Notes: generated by a model not told the origin, from the sequence alone. DNA of 48,952 bases from Halorubrum yunnanense (GCF_026586675.1 NZ_JAODIX010000006.1:1-48952), one strand, 5' to 3'. Positions 41,152 through 48,952 are shown, counted from the stretch's first letter. Made by a program: numbers and translations.

Positions 41152-41645
41152 CGGCGGACGACGACCCCGGGCGACTCACCCGCGTCGCCGTCGGAGAAAC
41201 GGGGTTCGAGCGCGCGGCCGTCTGGAGCGCGGTCGGCTTCGCGGTCTCGTACGTCGCCTTCGACGCGGTCGCGCTCGTCGGGTCGATTGCGGGTCTCGCT
41301 GCCGACGCCTCCGGCGCGGTCGCCGCGGTCCTCGCGGCGCTGATCGGGGTCGGTGCGGCCGCGTTCGCCGCGGTCGGGGCCGGCGCGCTCCCCGCGGTGC
41401 TGCTCGCGTACGGTCCCCTCGCGGCGGTTCTCCTGCGGTCGGTCGGACCGACGCCCTACGCGGTCGGCCTCGCCGACCCGCTCTCCTTCGCGGTCGCGGT
41501 CGCCGAACCGCTCGGGCTCGCCCTCGCGGCCGCGGTGGCGGTCGGGCTCGCCGGCTACGCGGTCGGACGAGTCGCCGCCGGGACCGGCGGCGAGGAGGGG
41601 GACGGGGCGGCCGCGGCGGACGGAGACGCGAACGCGAGCGACTGA
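41148..41645 (+). CDS. Hydrophobic membrane protein co-transcribed with coaD
   Basis: The protein has 165 residues from ATG 41148, overlapping the coaD stop by four bases. Four to five Ala/Gly/Val-rich hydrophobic segments are visible (SAVGFAVSYVAFDAVALVGS, VAAVLAALIGVGAAAFAAVG, LPAVLLAYGPLAAVLL and LGLALAAAVAVGLAGYAVG), and the tail is acidic. No family is recognised. Coupling to coaD implies the same transcript, not necessarily the same pathway. Confidence 0.75.
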   Translation: MTADDDPGRLTRVAVGETGFERAAVWSAVGFAVSYVAFDAVALVGSIAGLAADASGAVAAVLAALIGVGAAAFAAVGAGALPAVLLAYGPLAAVLLRSVGPTPYAVGLADPLSFAVAVAEPLGLALAAAVAVGLAGYAVGRVAAGTGGEEGDGAAAADGDANASD

Positions 41646-41660
41646 CGACGACGGCGCCCC

Positions 41661-43118
41661 TTACTCCTCTTCCTCGAGCGTCCCGTTGAGCACCTTCGCC
41701 GCGACGAGGATCGGGTCCCACACCGGGCTGAAGGGGGGCGCGTACGCCAGGTCGAGCCGCTCGACCTCCGGGACGGTCATGTCGGCTTCCAGCGCGGTCG
41801 CGAGCGTGTCGATCCGGATCGCGGCGCGGTCGGGACCGGCGATGCTCCCGCCGATCAGGCGCCCGGTGTCGCGGTCGGCGACGAGCGTCACGTCGGTCGG
41901 CGCCGCGCCCGGGTAGTAGCCCGACCGGGAGCCGGCGGTGACGGTCTCACGGACCGGGTCGAAGCCGGCCGCGCGGGCCGCCGCGTCCTCGACGAGGCCG
42001 ACCCGGCCGGCCTCCATCTCGAACGCCTTCACGACCGCGGTGCCCGCGATGTCGCCCACCGGCGAGGGGTCGCCGGCGACGGTGGCGCCGATCGCCCGCC
42101 CGGCGCGGTTCGCGGTGAGGCCGAGCGGCATCCACGCCGGCTCGCCGGTCACGGCGTGGAACGCGGTCGCGCAGTCGCCGGCGGCGTACACGTCCGGGAG
42201 GCTCGTTCGGCCGTGCTCGTCGGTCAGGACCGCGCCGCCCTCGCCGAGCTCGACGCCGGTCCCGTCGAGCAGCTCCGTGTTCGGGCGGATCCCGACGCCG
42301 ACGACCGCGAGGTCAACCGGGAGCGTCTCGGCGTCCTCGCCGTCGGCGTCCCCGTCGGCGAACCGGATCGCCTCGATCCGGTCGTCGGCGACGAGCGCCT
42401 CGACGGGGGTGCCGGTGTGGACCGTCACGCCCTCCCCGGTCAGCGCCTCCTCGACGCGCTCGCCGACCGCCTCGCCGAAGTCCGAGAGGAGGTGCCCGGA
42501 CCGATGGAAGAGGTGGACGTCGAGGCCGCGGCCGGAGAGCGCCTCCGCCATCTCGACGCCGACGTAGCCGCCACCAACGATCGCCGCCGTCTCCGGGGCG
42601 GACATGGCGGCGTTGCGCTCGACGCGTTCGCGGTCGACCGCGCTCACGTCGGCGCGGTCCGGGTCGTAGGCGTCCGGCTCGGCGATGTACGCGTCGATGG
42701 CGGCCGCGGCGTCCATGTCGTGGAGCGTGAAGGCGCCGTCGATCCCGCGCACGTCGAACGGGCCGGTCGACGCGCGGCCGCCGGTCGCCACGAGCAGGTC
42801 GCCGTAGGGCTGCTCGAAGGCGTCGCCGTCGGGGGTCTCGACGGCCACCCGCTTTTCGTCCGGGTCGACGCCGACGACCTCGCGGCCGCGCCGGAGGTCG
42901 ATCCCCCGATCGTCGACCTCGGTCGGGGACAGCGAGAGGAGGTTCGACATGCGCTCGACGCGTCCCTCGATGAAGTAGGGCATCCCGCAGTAGGCGTACG
43001 AGATCCATCGGCCCTTCTCGAAGACGACGACCTCACGGTCGAGCGCCTCGCGGCGGAACTTGCTGGCCGCGCTCAGTCCGGCCGCGTCGGCGCCGACAAC
43101 GACGAAGGGGTCGCTCAT
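41661..43118 (-). CDS. CoA-disulfide reductase / NADH oxidase-like FAD enzyme
   Basis: The protein has 485 residues from ATG 43118. The FAD-binding start is FVVVGADAAGLSAASKFRR. The single redox-active cysteine is Cys44 in ISYAYCGMPYFI, typical of CoA-disulfide reductases and NADH oxidases rather than glutathione reductases with two cysteines. The NAD(P)H fold is AAIVGGGYVGVEMAEAL, and the second FAD motif is LPDVYAAGDCATAF. It may reduce CoA disulfide or related thiol disulfides or oxygen. Its location near coaD and gshA makes thiol homeostasis attractive, but the substrate is not proven. Confidence 0.92.
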   Translation of the reverse strand: MSDPFVVVGADAAGLSAASKFRREALDREVVVFEKGRWISYAYCGMPYFIEGRVERMSNLLSLSPTEVDDRGIDLRRGREVVGVDPDEKRVAVETPDGDAFEQPYGDLLVATGGRASTGPFDVRGIDGAFTLHDMDAAAAIDAYIAEPDAYDPDRADVSAVDRERVERNAAMSAPETAAIVGGGYVGVEMAEALSGRGLDVHLFHRSGHLLSDFGEAVGERVEEALTGEGVTVHTGTPVEALVADDRIEAIRFADGDADGEDAETLPVDLAVVGVGIRPNTELLDGTGVELGEGGAVLTDEHGRTSLPDVYAAGDCATAFHAVTGEPAWMPLGLTANRAGRAIGATVAGDPSPVGDIAGTAVVKAFEMEAGRVGLVEDAAARAAGFDPVRETVTAGSRSGYYPGAAPTDVTLVADRDTGRLIGGSIAGPDRAAIRIDTLATALEADMTVPEVERLDLAYAPPFSPVWDPILVAAKVLNGTLEEEE

Positions 43119-43198
43119 GCTCGGTCCGACGGGGTGACGAGACAAAAAGCCACGCCGGGGGTGCGGCCCGGGCGCGCGGCCCCCGTGCCCGCGTCGGG

Positions 43199-43741
43199 TT
43201 ACGCTTCGTCGGCGGCGGCGTCGTTATCGTCGTCGCTGACGCCGTCGCCTTCGCCGGCGTCATCGTCGGCGGTGTCCTCGCCGTCGTTATCGTTATCGGC
43301 GCCGTCTTTGTCGTCTACCAGCCGCGAGAGCGTCTCGCGGGCGTTCTCGACGGCCGCCTCCTGCTTCGCCGGATACGCCTCCACCTTCGCGCGGACGGTG
43401 ATCCCGGGGCCGAGCCGGACCTCGCCGCGGAACGCGGCCTGCTTGTCGACGCGGAGAAACAGCGCGCAGTTGTCGTCGACGCGCTGGTCGAGTTCGTCTA
43501 GCACGCGGTCGACGTCGTCGAGGTCGGCCAGCGCGTCGAGCACGTGGCGCATCCCGTCGGCGTTCTCGATCCGCGCGGAGAGGACGACGATCCGGTCCCC
43601 GTGGTGGCCGACGTTCTCGACGCGGTCGATCTCGGTATCCTCGGGGAGGAACCTGCGGAGGGCGTCCGCGACCCGCTTCTCGTCCTCGGTGGCGTACGAG
43701 AACGCCCGGAGGTCGACGTAGTGGAAGGGGACTTTGGCCAT
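43199..43741 (-). CDS. RNA-binding protein, predicted exosome-associated subunit
   Basis: The protein has 180 residues from ATG 43741. It starts MAKVPFHYVDLRAFSYATED and continues with RVADALRRFLPEDTEI, then HHGDRIVVLSARIEN, the pattern of the archaeal PF01877/COG1325 RNA-binding family often linked to the exosome. After residue 145 comes a long Asp/Asn/Gly/Ala acidic tail, a haloarchaeal trait. It follows the small gene at 43763 on the same strand, 21 bases away, and likely shares its transcript. Confidence 0.88.
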   Translation of the reverse strand: MAKVPFHYVDLRAFSYATEDEKRVADALRRFLPEDTEIDRVENVGHHGDRIVVLSARIENADGMRHVLDALADLDDVDRVLDELDQRVDDNCALFLRVDKQAAFRGEVRLGPGITVRAKVEAYPAKQEAAVENARETLSRLVDDKDGADNDNDGEDTADDDAGEGDGVSDDDNDAAADEA

Positions 43742-43762
43742 CGGGTCGGAAAAGGAGGGCGG

Positions 43763-43951
43763 TTACTCCTCGCTCTCGACGGCGTCGAGCGCGTCCTCGG
43801 GGACGCCCGTCTCCTGGCCGTCCTCGAAGCTGATCGTGTAGGTCGCGTCGTCGAACATCGTCTCCATCACCTGCGTGATCGTGCCCGTCTCGCCGTCGTA
43901 CTCGCTGTGTTTGTCGTGGAGCACGACCTCGTCTTCCTTCTCGAAGCTCAT
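43763..43951 (-). CDS. Small acidic SH3/KOW-like protein
   Basis: The protein has 62 residues from ATG 43951 (MSFEKEDEVVLHDKHSEYDG). Beta-strand-rich composition with DEVVLHDKHSEYDGETGTIT, then DATYTISFEDGQETGVPED, suggests a small SH3-like barrel. Haloarchaeal genomes have single copies of such proteins with unknown function. It lies directly upstream of the exosome-associated RNA-binding protein, which suggests, but does not prove, an RNA-linked role. Confidence 0.78.
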   Translation of the reverse strand: MSFEKEDEVVLHDKHSEYDGETGTITQVMETMFDDATYTISFEDGQETGVPEDALDAVESEE

Positions 43952-44039
43952 GGCCGTTCGTACCGGTGGGACGCTTAAAAGCGCGCGGATCCGGACCGGC
44001 GGAACGGTCACGCGGCCGAGGCAGCTCAGCGACCGCCGG

Positions 44040-44621
44040 TCACACGGCTCCGAGCAGCACGGCGGCCAGCGACACCGTCAGGACCACGCCGACCGCGACC
44101 GAGACCACGACGCTCTCGACGGTGAGCGCGAAGGCGACGCCGGCGACGACGGCCAGGAGACCGAGGGCGGCCGCCGGCAGTCCCCCGCGCTCCACGACCC
44201 CGACGACCGCGTTCGCGGCGCGCTGCCGGGGCGGGGGGTCCGGCGGCCGTTCCGGCGGTTCCGCGAACGCCTCGTCGACGACGATCTCGTCGGCCTCGGC
44301 GGCCGGCGGCGGGTCGACCCTGACGTCGACGTACCGGGTGTTCGAGCCGTAGCCGGTGACGATCTTCAGCTTCCCCGTGATCGACTCCTCGACGTCGTCG
44401 GCGGTGACGTGGACCCGTCTGGTCGACTCGTCGTCGACGTAGTGGTTCGTCTCGCCGATCGAGCAGACCCGGTCGAGCTCGTCGTCGAAGTGCAGGTGGA
44501 CGTGCGTCGACCGACCGAGGTTCTCGAGAGCGACCGAGAAGGGACCGCTCGCCTCGAACCGGTCCGGCGCCCGGATCGAGTGGACGGCGTCCCCGTTCAG
44601 TTCGACGGAGAGTGTCGGCAC
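44040..44621 (-). CDS. Conserved haloarchaeal protein with C-terminal transmembrane region
   Basis: The protein has 193 residues from GTG 44621 (PTLSVELNGDAVHSIRAPDR). The first 110 residues are a beta-rich soluble domain (FSVALENLGRSTHVHLHFDD, then LKIVTGYGSNTRYVDVRVD). An acidic Pro-rich linker follows, then two hydrophobic segments (LPAAALGLLAVVAGVAFAL and VVVSVAVGVVLTVSLAAVLL). A membrane-anchored protein is likely; the topology of the soluble part is uncertain. No function is known. Confidence 0.82.
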   Translation of the reverse strand: MPTLSVELNGDAVHSIRAPDRFEASGPFSVALENLGRSTHVHLHFDDELDRVCSIGETNHYVDDESTRRVHVTADDVEESITGKLKIVTGYGSNTRYVDVRVDPPPAAEADEIVVDEAFAEPPERPPDPPPRQRAANAVVGVVERGGLPAAALGLLAVVAGVAFALTVESVVVSVAVGVVLTVSLAAVLLGAV

Positions 44622-44690
44622 GTTCGGGACGACGGACGCACACTAAAAAAAGATGCAGTACGATTCGGACCGGGCGCGGGTCGATTCGGG

Positions 44691-44885
44691 CTAAGCGGAC
44701 GCCTCCTCGCGCATGTCCGGCGGGAGGAGGTTCGGGATCCCGTCTTCGATGGGGTACGCCTCCCCGCACTCGGTGCAGGTGAGCGTGCCGGCGAGGATCT
44801 CCTCCTCGTCCCGATCGTCGGCGTCGAGTTCGAGGTCGGCCTTGTCGAGCGGGCAGCAGACGACGTCCATCAGAGACTCCTTCAT
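44691..44885 (-). CDS. Trm112-like methyltransferase activator
   Basis: The protein has 64 residues from ATG 44885. It has the zinc-knuckle pattern of Trm112/UPF0434: MDVVCCPLDKADLEL, then GTLTCTECGEAYPIEDGIPN and LLPPDM. Trm112 proteins bind and stabilise several tRNA, rRNA and release-factor methyltransferases, which matches the RNA-processing genes nearby (exosome-associated protein, RNase P component 4). It is divergent from the RNase P gene. Confidence 0.9.
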   Translation of the reverse strand: MKESLMDVVCCPLDKADLELDADDRDEEEILAGTLTCTECGEAYPIEDGIPNLLPPDMREEASA

Positions 44886-45013
44886 ACCACACACTTCGCG
44901 TGGACCGATAAAAAAGCGTGCGGGTCCGGCGCGTCGGGAGGGCGGGGCCGGACCTGTTGCGTGAGTGCCCCTCAATGGCAACGACTTTGCCGGTCCGTCA
45001 CGCCCGGCGAGAT

Positions 45014-45292
45014 ATGGGGATCCCGTCGGAACGCATCGAGCGCCTGTCGACGCTCGCCCGCGAGGCGGTCGTCGACGGCGAGTACGACCGCTCTCGCGAG
45101 TACGTCGCGCTCGCGCGCCGGATCGCGGAGCGGAACCGCTGCGGGCTCCCGGCCGAGTTCTCCCGGCGGACCTGCGACGACTGCGACGTGTACCTCCGAC
45201 CCGGGAAGACGGGCCGCGTCCGGCTCCGTCCCGGCCGCGTCGTCGTGCGCTGCCGCGAGTGCGGGTCGACGGCGCGCTACCCGTTCGACTGA
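45014..45292 (+). CDS. rnp4: Ribonuclease P protein component 4 (Rpr2/Rpp21)
   Basis: The protein has 92 residues from ATG 45014 (MGIPSERIERLSTLAREAVV). ATG 44975 would add 13 residues and is less typical of the family. Helical N-terminal half SREYVALARRIAERNRCGLP, then the zinc ribbon RRTCDDCDVYLRPGKTGRVR and VVVRCRECGSTARYPFD with four cysteines. It helps archaeal RNase P RNA remove tRNA 5' leaders, usually in complex with Rpp29. Confidence 0.93.
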   Translation: MGIPSERIERLSTLAREAVVDGEYDRSREYVALARRIAERNRCGLPAEFSRRTCDDCDVYLRPGKTGRVRLRPGRVVVRCRECGSTARYPFD

Positions 45293-45309
45293 TTTCGAGG
45301 TCGCCACGG

Positions 45310-45317
45310 TTTATAAA
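45310..45317 (+). promoter_or_regulatory. Box A for the aldo/keto reductase gene
   Basis: TTTATAAA lies 22-29 bases before the ATG at 45339. It is a near-consensus archaeal TATA element with leaderless spacing. Confidence 0.75.
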
Positions 45318-45338
45318 TCGCCGCCGAGAGAGACGGGT

Positions 45339-46364
45339 ATGGACTACCGACGGCTCGGCAACACGGGACTCAGCGTCTCGGAGCTCTGTCTCGGGACGTG
45401 GCGGTTCGGACGGGAGACGAACGACGTGGTCGAGACGGGCCGGGAGGAGGCCCACGAGCTGCTCGACGCCGCGGCGGACCACGGGATCAACTTCATCGAC
45501 ACCGCCAACGTGTACGGGACCCCGAACGGGGAAAGCGAGGAGTACGTCGGCGAGTGGCTCGCGGAGCGCGAGCGCGAGGACTACGTGGTCGCCTCAAAGG
45601 TGTACTTCCCGTTCGACGGGCGCGGCGAGCCCGGCCCCAACGACTCGGGGCTCGGCCGCAAGCACATCCGCGCGCAGGTCGAGGGGACGCTCGACCGGCT
45701 CGACACCGATTACCTCGACATCTACTACATCCACCGCTGGGACGAGGAGACGCCCATCGAGGAGACGATGCGCGTCCTCGACGAACTCGTCTCGGAGGGG
45801 AAGGTGCACTACCTCGGCGCGTCGACGATGGCGGCGTGGCAGCTGACGAAGGCGCTGTGGACGTCCGACGTCAACGACTACGCGAGCTTCGACGTCGTCC
45901 AGCCGCTCCACCACGCCGGCTACTACGAGGACGTGAGCGAGTACCTCGACGTCTGTATCGATCAGGGGATCGCCGTCTGCCCGTACTCCCCGCTCGCGGG
46001 CGGGTTCCTCACCGGGAAGTACGAGCGCGCCGACCCCGACGACCCCGAGCAGGTGATCGCGCCGGACGGCTCGCGCGCCAGCTTCGACGACCGGTTCGAG
46101 CGCTTCTACCTCTCCGAGCGCGGCTGGGAGGTGCTCGACGCGGTGCGCGAGGTCGCCGACGAGCTCGACGCGACGCCCGCACAGACCGCGCTCGCGTGGC
46201 TGGCCGGGTGGGACGAGTTCACCTGCGTCCCCATCGTCGGCGCGCGGACGACCGACCAGTTGGCCGAGAACGTCGCCGCGGCCGACCTTGAGCTGTCCGA
46301 CGCGCAGTGGGACCGGATCATGGACGCGCGGTACGCCCCGGACGGGACCCTCTGGGGACACTGA
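45339..46364 (+). CDS. Aldo/keto reductase
   Basis: The protein has 341 residues from ATG 45339. The catalytic tetrad is present: Asp54 and Tyr59 in FIDTANVYG, Lys87 in VVASKVYF and His132 in YYIHRWDEE. NADP-binding SRTTDQ-like GARTTDQLAENV lies near the C-terminus. It reduces aldehydes or ketones with NAD(P)H; this subgroup resembles potassium-channel beta-subunit/YajO-like reductases. The gene is the last complete core gene before the right-hand integrated element. Confidence 0.93.
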   Translation: MDYRRLGNTGLSVSELCLGTWRFGRETNDVVETGREEAHELLDAAADHGINFIDTANVYGTPNGESEEYVGEWLAEREREDYVVASKVYFPFDGRGEPGPNDSGLGRKHIRAQVEGTLDRLDTDYLDIYYIHRWDEETPIEETMRVLDELVSEGKVHYLGASTMAAWQLTKALWTSDVNDYASFDVVQPLHHAGYYEDVSEYLDVCIDQGIAVCPYSPLAGGFLTGKYERADPDDPEQVIAPDGSRASFDDRFERFYLSERGWEVLDAVREVADELDATPAQTALAWLAGWDEFTCVPIVGARTTDQLAENVAAADLELSDAQWDRIMDARYAPDGTLWGH

Positions 46365-46403
46365 GCGGGCGAGAGGGGAAGCGATCGAAACGAACGCCGG
46401 CCG

Positions 46404-46625
46404 CTACTCCTCGAAGTCGGGGAGGTCGTCGGGCGCGTCGAACTCCGCCTCCCAGTCGATGTACTCCGATTTGAGCGTCTCGCAGACGATCTGCCCGAGC
46501 TCCGTGAGCCCCGCGTTGATCGCGGAGACGGTCCCCCACGAGTCGAGGTCGGGGTGGAGGTCGCGTTCCTTCCAGTCCTCCGGCAGCCCGGGCGCGTGGT
46601 AGCCGACGCGGTCGGCGAAGTCGTC
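46404..46625 (-). pseudogene. 3' end of a conserved haloarchaeal gene cut by the integrated element
   Basis: On the minus strand 74 codons are open from 46625 to the stop at 46404-46406, beginning DDFADRVGYHAPGLPEDWKE and ending EFDAPDDLPDFEE. The codon before them is a stop (46626-46628), and there is no start codon in the expected place. Codon use and acidity are core-like. At 46626 the base composition changes abruptly to AT-richer DNA that leads to an integrase gene. The gene was therefore truncated by integration or by a deletion at the element border; its 5' part is not in this window. Confidence 0.7.
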
Positions 46626-46741
46626 TCAGTTTAACTAGACAACCCGTTCGTTATTCTCTGAATATATAGGTGCTACTCGACGTATGACATGACAAGCACC
46701 CACTAATACGCGAAAAGTGGGTGTGGCGGAGGCTCTAACCT

Positions 46742-47578
46742 ATGACCGACACACCCGAAGAAAAGTACGCATCGATACAGCAAACCGTTTGGGGTGATGA
46801 GGACACCTTTGAGATTGACGGCTACGTTGATACTGGAAAATTAACCCAAGCCGAAGCCGAGCGGATCCAAGATCTGTGTGACGCCTTTGACGGCGAGAAG
46901 TTTGATCGTCAGAACCACACCCAAAAGAAACAGTACTTCGAGCCCGACAAGCGGAAGGACAAGAGCTATTCGACATTGTGGGGATGGATGTATCGCCTTT
47001 CGCGGATGGGGAGAGATCTAAAGAACGCCGATTTCACTATGGATACGTTGATCGAAGCCGATACAACGGACCTCAACGACTTGATGGAACGGGGCTACTA
47101 CAAAGCGGAGGTTCCAAACTGTAACGGCATGAGCAAGGGGACTATCCGGACCTATCAGTTTGCTCTCCGCATTTTCTACCGATATCACTCCGATCTCGGC
47201 GTTGACCCGGAGCAAATAGCCATTTACAGCGAAGATGATGATAGCTCCGTGGACCCCGATGATATGCTCACACGGGACAAAATAGAACGGCTCAAAGACG
47301 CTGCGGACCACCCGCGTGACAAGATGATCCTGACGTTGCTTTTGTACACCGGGATGCGGAGCAACGCGCTCCGTACGCTCCGTGTGAAGGACGTGAAACA
47401 CCTCAACGACGAGAATAAGACGGGCCGCTATCGCTTCAATCCCAGCGTGGACCACGGCCTGAAAGGTGCCGACGACAGGAACGGGTGGCGGCCACTCCTA
47501 TTAGCCGAGGGGGCGGTTCGGCAGTGGGTGAATAACTACCACCCGGCAAGAGGGGATGACGATTTTGAAGAGTGTTAC
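46742..47578 (+). pseudogene. Tyrosine recombinase (integrase), N-terminal part
   Basis: From ATG 46742 there are 279 codons up to the insertion point. The N-terminal 180 residues contain a helical core-binding domain (KLTQAEAERIQDLCDAFDGE, then RTYQFALRIFYRYHSDLG). The catalytic domain starts near TRDKIERLKDAADHPRDKM and includes the first active-site Arg in LYTGMRSNALRTLRV. The frame then runs into the 494-bp element and stops at 47618-47620. Joining codon TAC at 47576-47578 to GGG at 48073 restores the frame (EECY/GKPNYG). It lies just inside the element border at 46626 and so probably was the integrase of that element. Confidence 0.88.
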
Positions 47579-48072
47579 GGAGAATCGAGGAGAAAGCCCC
47601 GTGCTTTAGCGCGCGGATGAATCCGACAATTGATAACGCAATCCACCGCCGATAGCCGTTTGAGTTTGATTCTCAGCATTTATGTGGTGTTCGACCGTAT
47701 TACATGGTGATGGTCTTCCTCACCCACGGGACAACGGCTTCGCCGTCTACTGGTTTTCGACCAGTGACCGAGGTGGGTAACAAAACCAGAACCAGTCCGC
47801 CACGTCCTCCATATGGAGACGCGAATGGCGGTACCCAAGAGGCTGAATACCCTCTCGTGGAGGGAATCGGTATTCCCGTCGAAGCGTCCAGTGCGTCTGG
47901 ATGGGAAGGCCTTGTTGACAGGGCTGTACCCGTTGTAATGCACGTCCTCGGTCACAATTGGACGGCTACCGTTGACGGGGCACGCGAAAGCGTCTTTGAA
48001 CCCCGAGGAAACACGGAACCTCAAACTCCACTTCGTGGAATCCTCGCCCTTTAGGGCGGGGAGGATGTCAAT
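47579..48072 (+). mobile_element. IS200/IS605-type derivative without transposase, inserted in the integrase
   Basis: 494 bp inserted directly after TTAC (47575-47578), a target type known for IS200/IS605 elements, which make no target duplication. The left part has GAGAATCGAGGAGAAAGCC and a hairpin around CCCGTGCTTTAGCGCG. The right end is the hairpin CTCGCCCTTTAGGGCGGG followed by GAGGATGTCAAT, the right-end signature of haloarchaeal TnpB elements. The internal frame 47820-48054 (YPLVEGIGIPVEA onward) resembles the variable C-terminal tail of haloarchaeal TnpB, so it is an internally deleted, PATE-like element. TnpA and the TnpB catalytic part are absent. Confidence 0.83.
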
Positions 48073-48632
48073 GGGAAACCGAACTACGGGAAGTCGAACC
48101 CAAGAAGCCCGGTCGGGAATAACTGTCTTCGGTACGTGTTGAACACGCTCCAAGATGAGACGGGTATTGAGAAGCCGCTCAACCCGCACTCACTTCGTCA
48201 CAACTTCGTGACGATCTGCAAGCGCGATTACGACATGGACAATGATACGATCAAGTGGTTGATCGGACACACCAAAGACAGTCGGGTAATGGAAACAACC
48301 TATAGCCACCTGTCAGATATGGATTTTCGGGAGAAGGCCGAACAAAAGGCCGGATTGATTGACGAAACCAGCCGGAGCACGCTCACACCCAAGCAGTGTA
48401 GTTGTGGCGAGAAAGTCGCACCAACCGCGAAGGCGTGCCCAAACTGTGGGATGCTGTTCAGCCCCGATGCGCGGGCGGTTAAAGAGGAAACGGAACAGCA
48501 GGTCAAGGACACCTACAAAGAAGCAGGAAGGCCGGCGACGTTCAAGCCATTAACGACATTAACGACGTGGATGAACTACTTGAGAACCCCGCCGTAAAGA
48601 AAGCGCTAATCGAAAAGCTCCAAGAAGATTAG
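48073..48632 (+). pseudogene. Tyrosine recombinase (integrase), C-terminal part with zinc ribbon and frameshift
   Basis: The reading resumes GKPNYGKSNPRSPVGNNCLR and contains the remaining catalytic residues: HSLRHNFV (His, Arg), KWLIGHTKDS (His) and the nucleophile Tyr in METTYSHLSD. Next comes a zinc ribbon, CSCGEKVAPTAKACPNCGML, unusual for simple integrases. Near 48535 the frame changes. The current frame stops at 48595-48597, whereas the adjacent frame reads DVQAINDINDVDELLENP, then KKALIEKLQED and stops at 48630-48632, which looks like the true C-terminus. A loss of one G in the GGCCGGCG run explains this. The gene is thus damaged twice. Confidence 0.82.
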
Positions 48633-48636
48633 TCCT

Positions 48637-48864
48637 CTAGGGATACAATTCCTCAAGCCGATCAACGTCGGACAATTCTATTGATACCGACACGCCAGCC
48701 ACTAGGTTATGCTTTTCCGCGAGATACTTTGAAACACCGTCTTCTAGCGCGTCAGAGAGATTATCGAACGCGGGTTGATTCGCTTGATATGGTGGGTAGA
48801 TCATTTCATCATCGACGTTCAAGGCCCATGTTAAGAAGAGGGTGTCATAGAAGACTTCCCACAC
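48637..48864 (-). CDS. Small hypothetical protein of the right-hand element
   Basis: The protein has 75 residues from a GTG at 48864 (WEVFYDTLFLTWALNVDDE). It is acidic with a mixed alpha/beta look (QPAFDNLSDALEDGVSKYLA, then VAGVSVSIELSDVDRLEELY). It converges with the integrase, only four bases from that gene's old stop. No family is recognised. The remaining bases to 48952 hold no gene I can support. Confidence 0.6.
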   Translation of the reverse strand: MWEVFYDTLFLTWALNVDDEMIYPPYQANQPAFDNLSDALEDGVSKYLAEKHNLVAGVSVSIELSDVDRLEELYP

Positions 48865-48952
48865 CCAACACCGATCGCTCAGTCGTAGTGTTCAGATAAG
48901 CTGATTCCATGCGAAAGCGAATGATCTGAGCCACTCGTCAGCAGTTTCTGCT

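Noticed and set aside
47704-48054. Stand-alone protein of 116 residues inside the integrase insertion
   Set aside because: It reads as the tail of a deleted TnpB inside a transposon derivative, without a start in the right context, and is not an independent gene.

Overview
The window is high-GC DNA coding for acidic proteins, with archaeal TATA-type box A elements about 25-27 bases before many start codons (leaderless transcription). It also carries a haloarchaeal-type glutamate-cysteine ligase, an Orc1/Cdc6 initiator with ORB-like repeats, and many haloarchaeal-only gene families. All this points to a halophilic archaeon (class Halobacteria), most likely Halorubrum or a close relative; the genus is an inference.

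Layout. (1) About 1-17.0 kb is accessory DNA, probably an old plasmid or integrative element. In order it holds a 5'-broken gene and a large unknown protein; a probable mobile cassette carrying a ribbon-helix-helix gene (17-bp inverted ends, 13-bp direct repeats outside); HNH and AbrB genes; a decayed sugar nucleotidyltransferase; an orc1/cdc6 gene bracketed by inverted 22-bp origin boxes; two copies of a winged-helix/TumE-like gene pair; a DUF234-type ATPase; a three-gene operon with an RNA ligase; an intact IS5-type insertion sequence with an 8-bp target duplication; a SWIM-domain gene; and a VapBC pair. (2) About 17.1-19.1 kb is a boundary zone: an epimerase gene, a DUF433/DUF5615 toxin-antitoxin pair, and a second partial copy of the epimerase 3' end. 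(3) About 19.1-46.4 kb looks like chromosomal core. It includes a PAPS-reductase-family enzyme, a phosphodiesterase, UDP-glucose dehydrogenase split by a 475-residue intein, ZIP transporter, chorismate synthase, a crotonase, a HGPRTase-like protein between two inverted copies of a palindrome-rich repeat, PfpI protein, endonuclease III, a threonine-synthase-like enzyme, glutamate-cysteine ligase, phosphopantetheine adenylyltransferase, a CoA-disulfide-reductase-like enzyme, an exosome-associated RNA-binding protein, Trm112-like protein, RNase P component 4 and an aldo/keto reductase. (4) From 46,626 a second integrated element begins. It cuts off a conserved gene and carries a tyrosine recombinase that is itself interrupted by a 494-bp IS200/IS605-type derivative (removing it after TTAC restores the frame exactly) and then frameshifted near its C-terminus.

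How the parts work together. Left accessory genes serve replication (Orc1 plus origin), maintenance (toxin-antitoxin and toxin-like pairs), nucleic-acid processing (HNH, RNA ligase) and transposition. The core includes central metabolism, with a loose thiol/CoA grouping at 38.7-43.1 kb, and RNA processing genes at 43.2-45.3 kb. The most unusual items are the RHH-bearing cassette at 4.07-4.62 kb, the duplicated winged-helix/TumE-like pairs, the RNA-ligase operon, the TTAC-anchored minimal hairpin elements, the intein and the nested disruption of the integrase.
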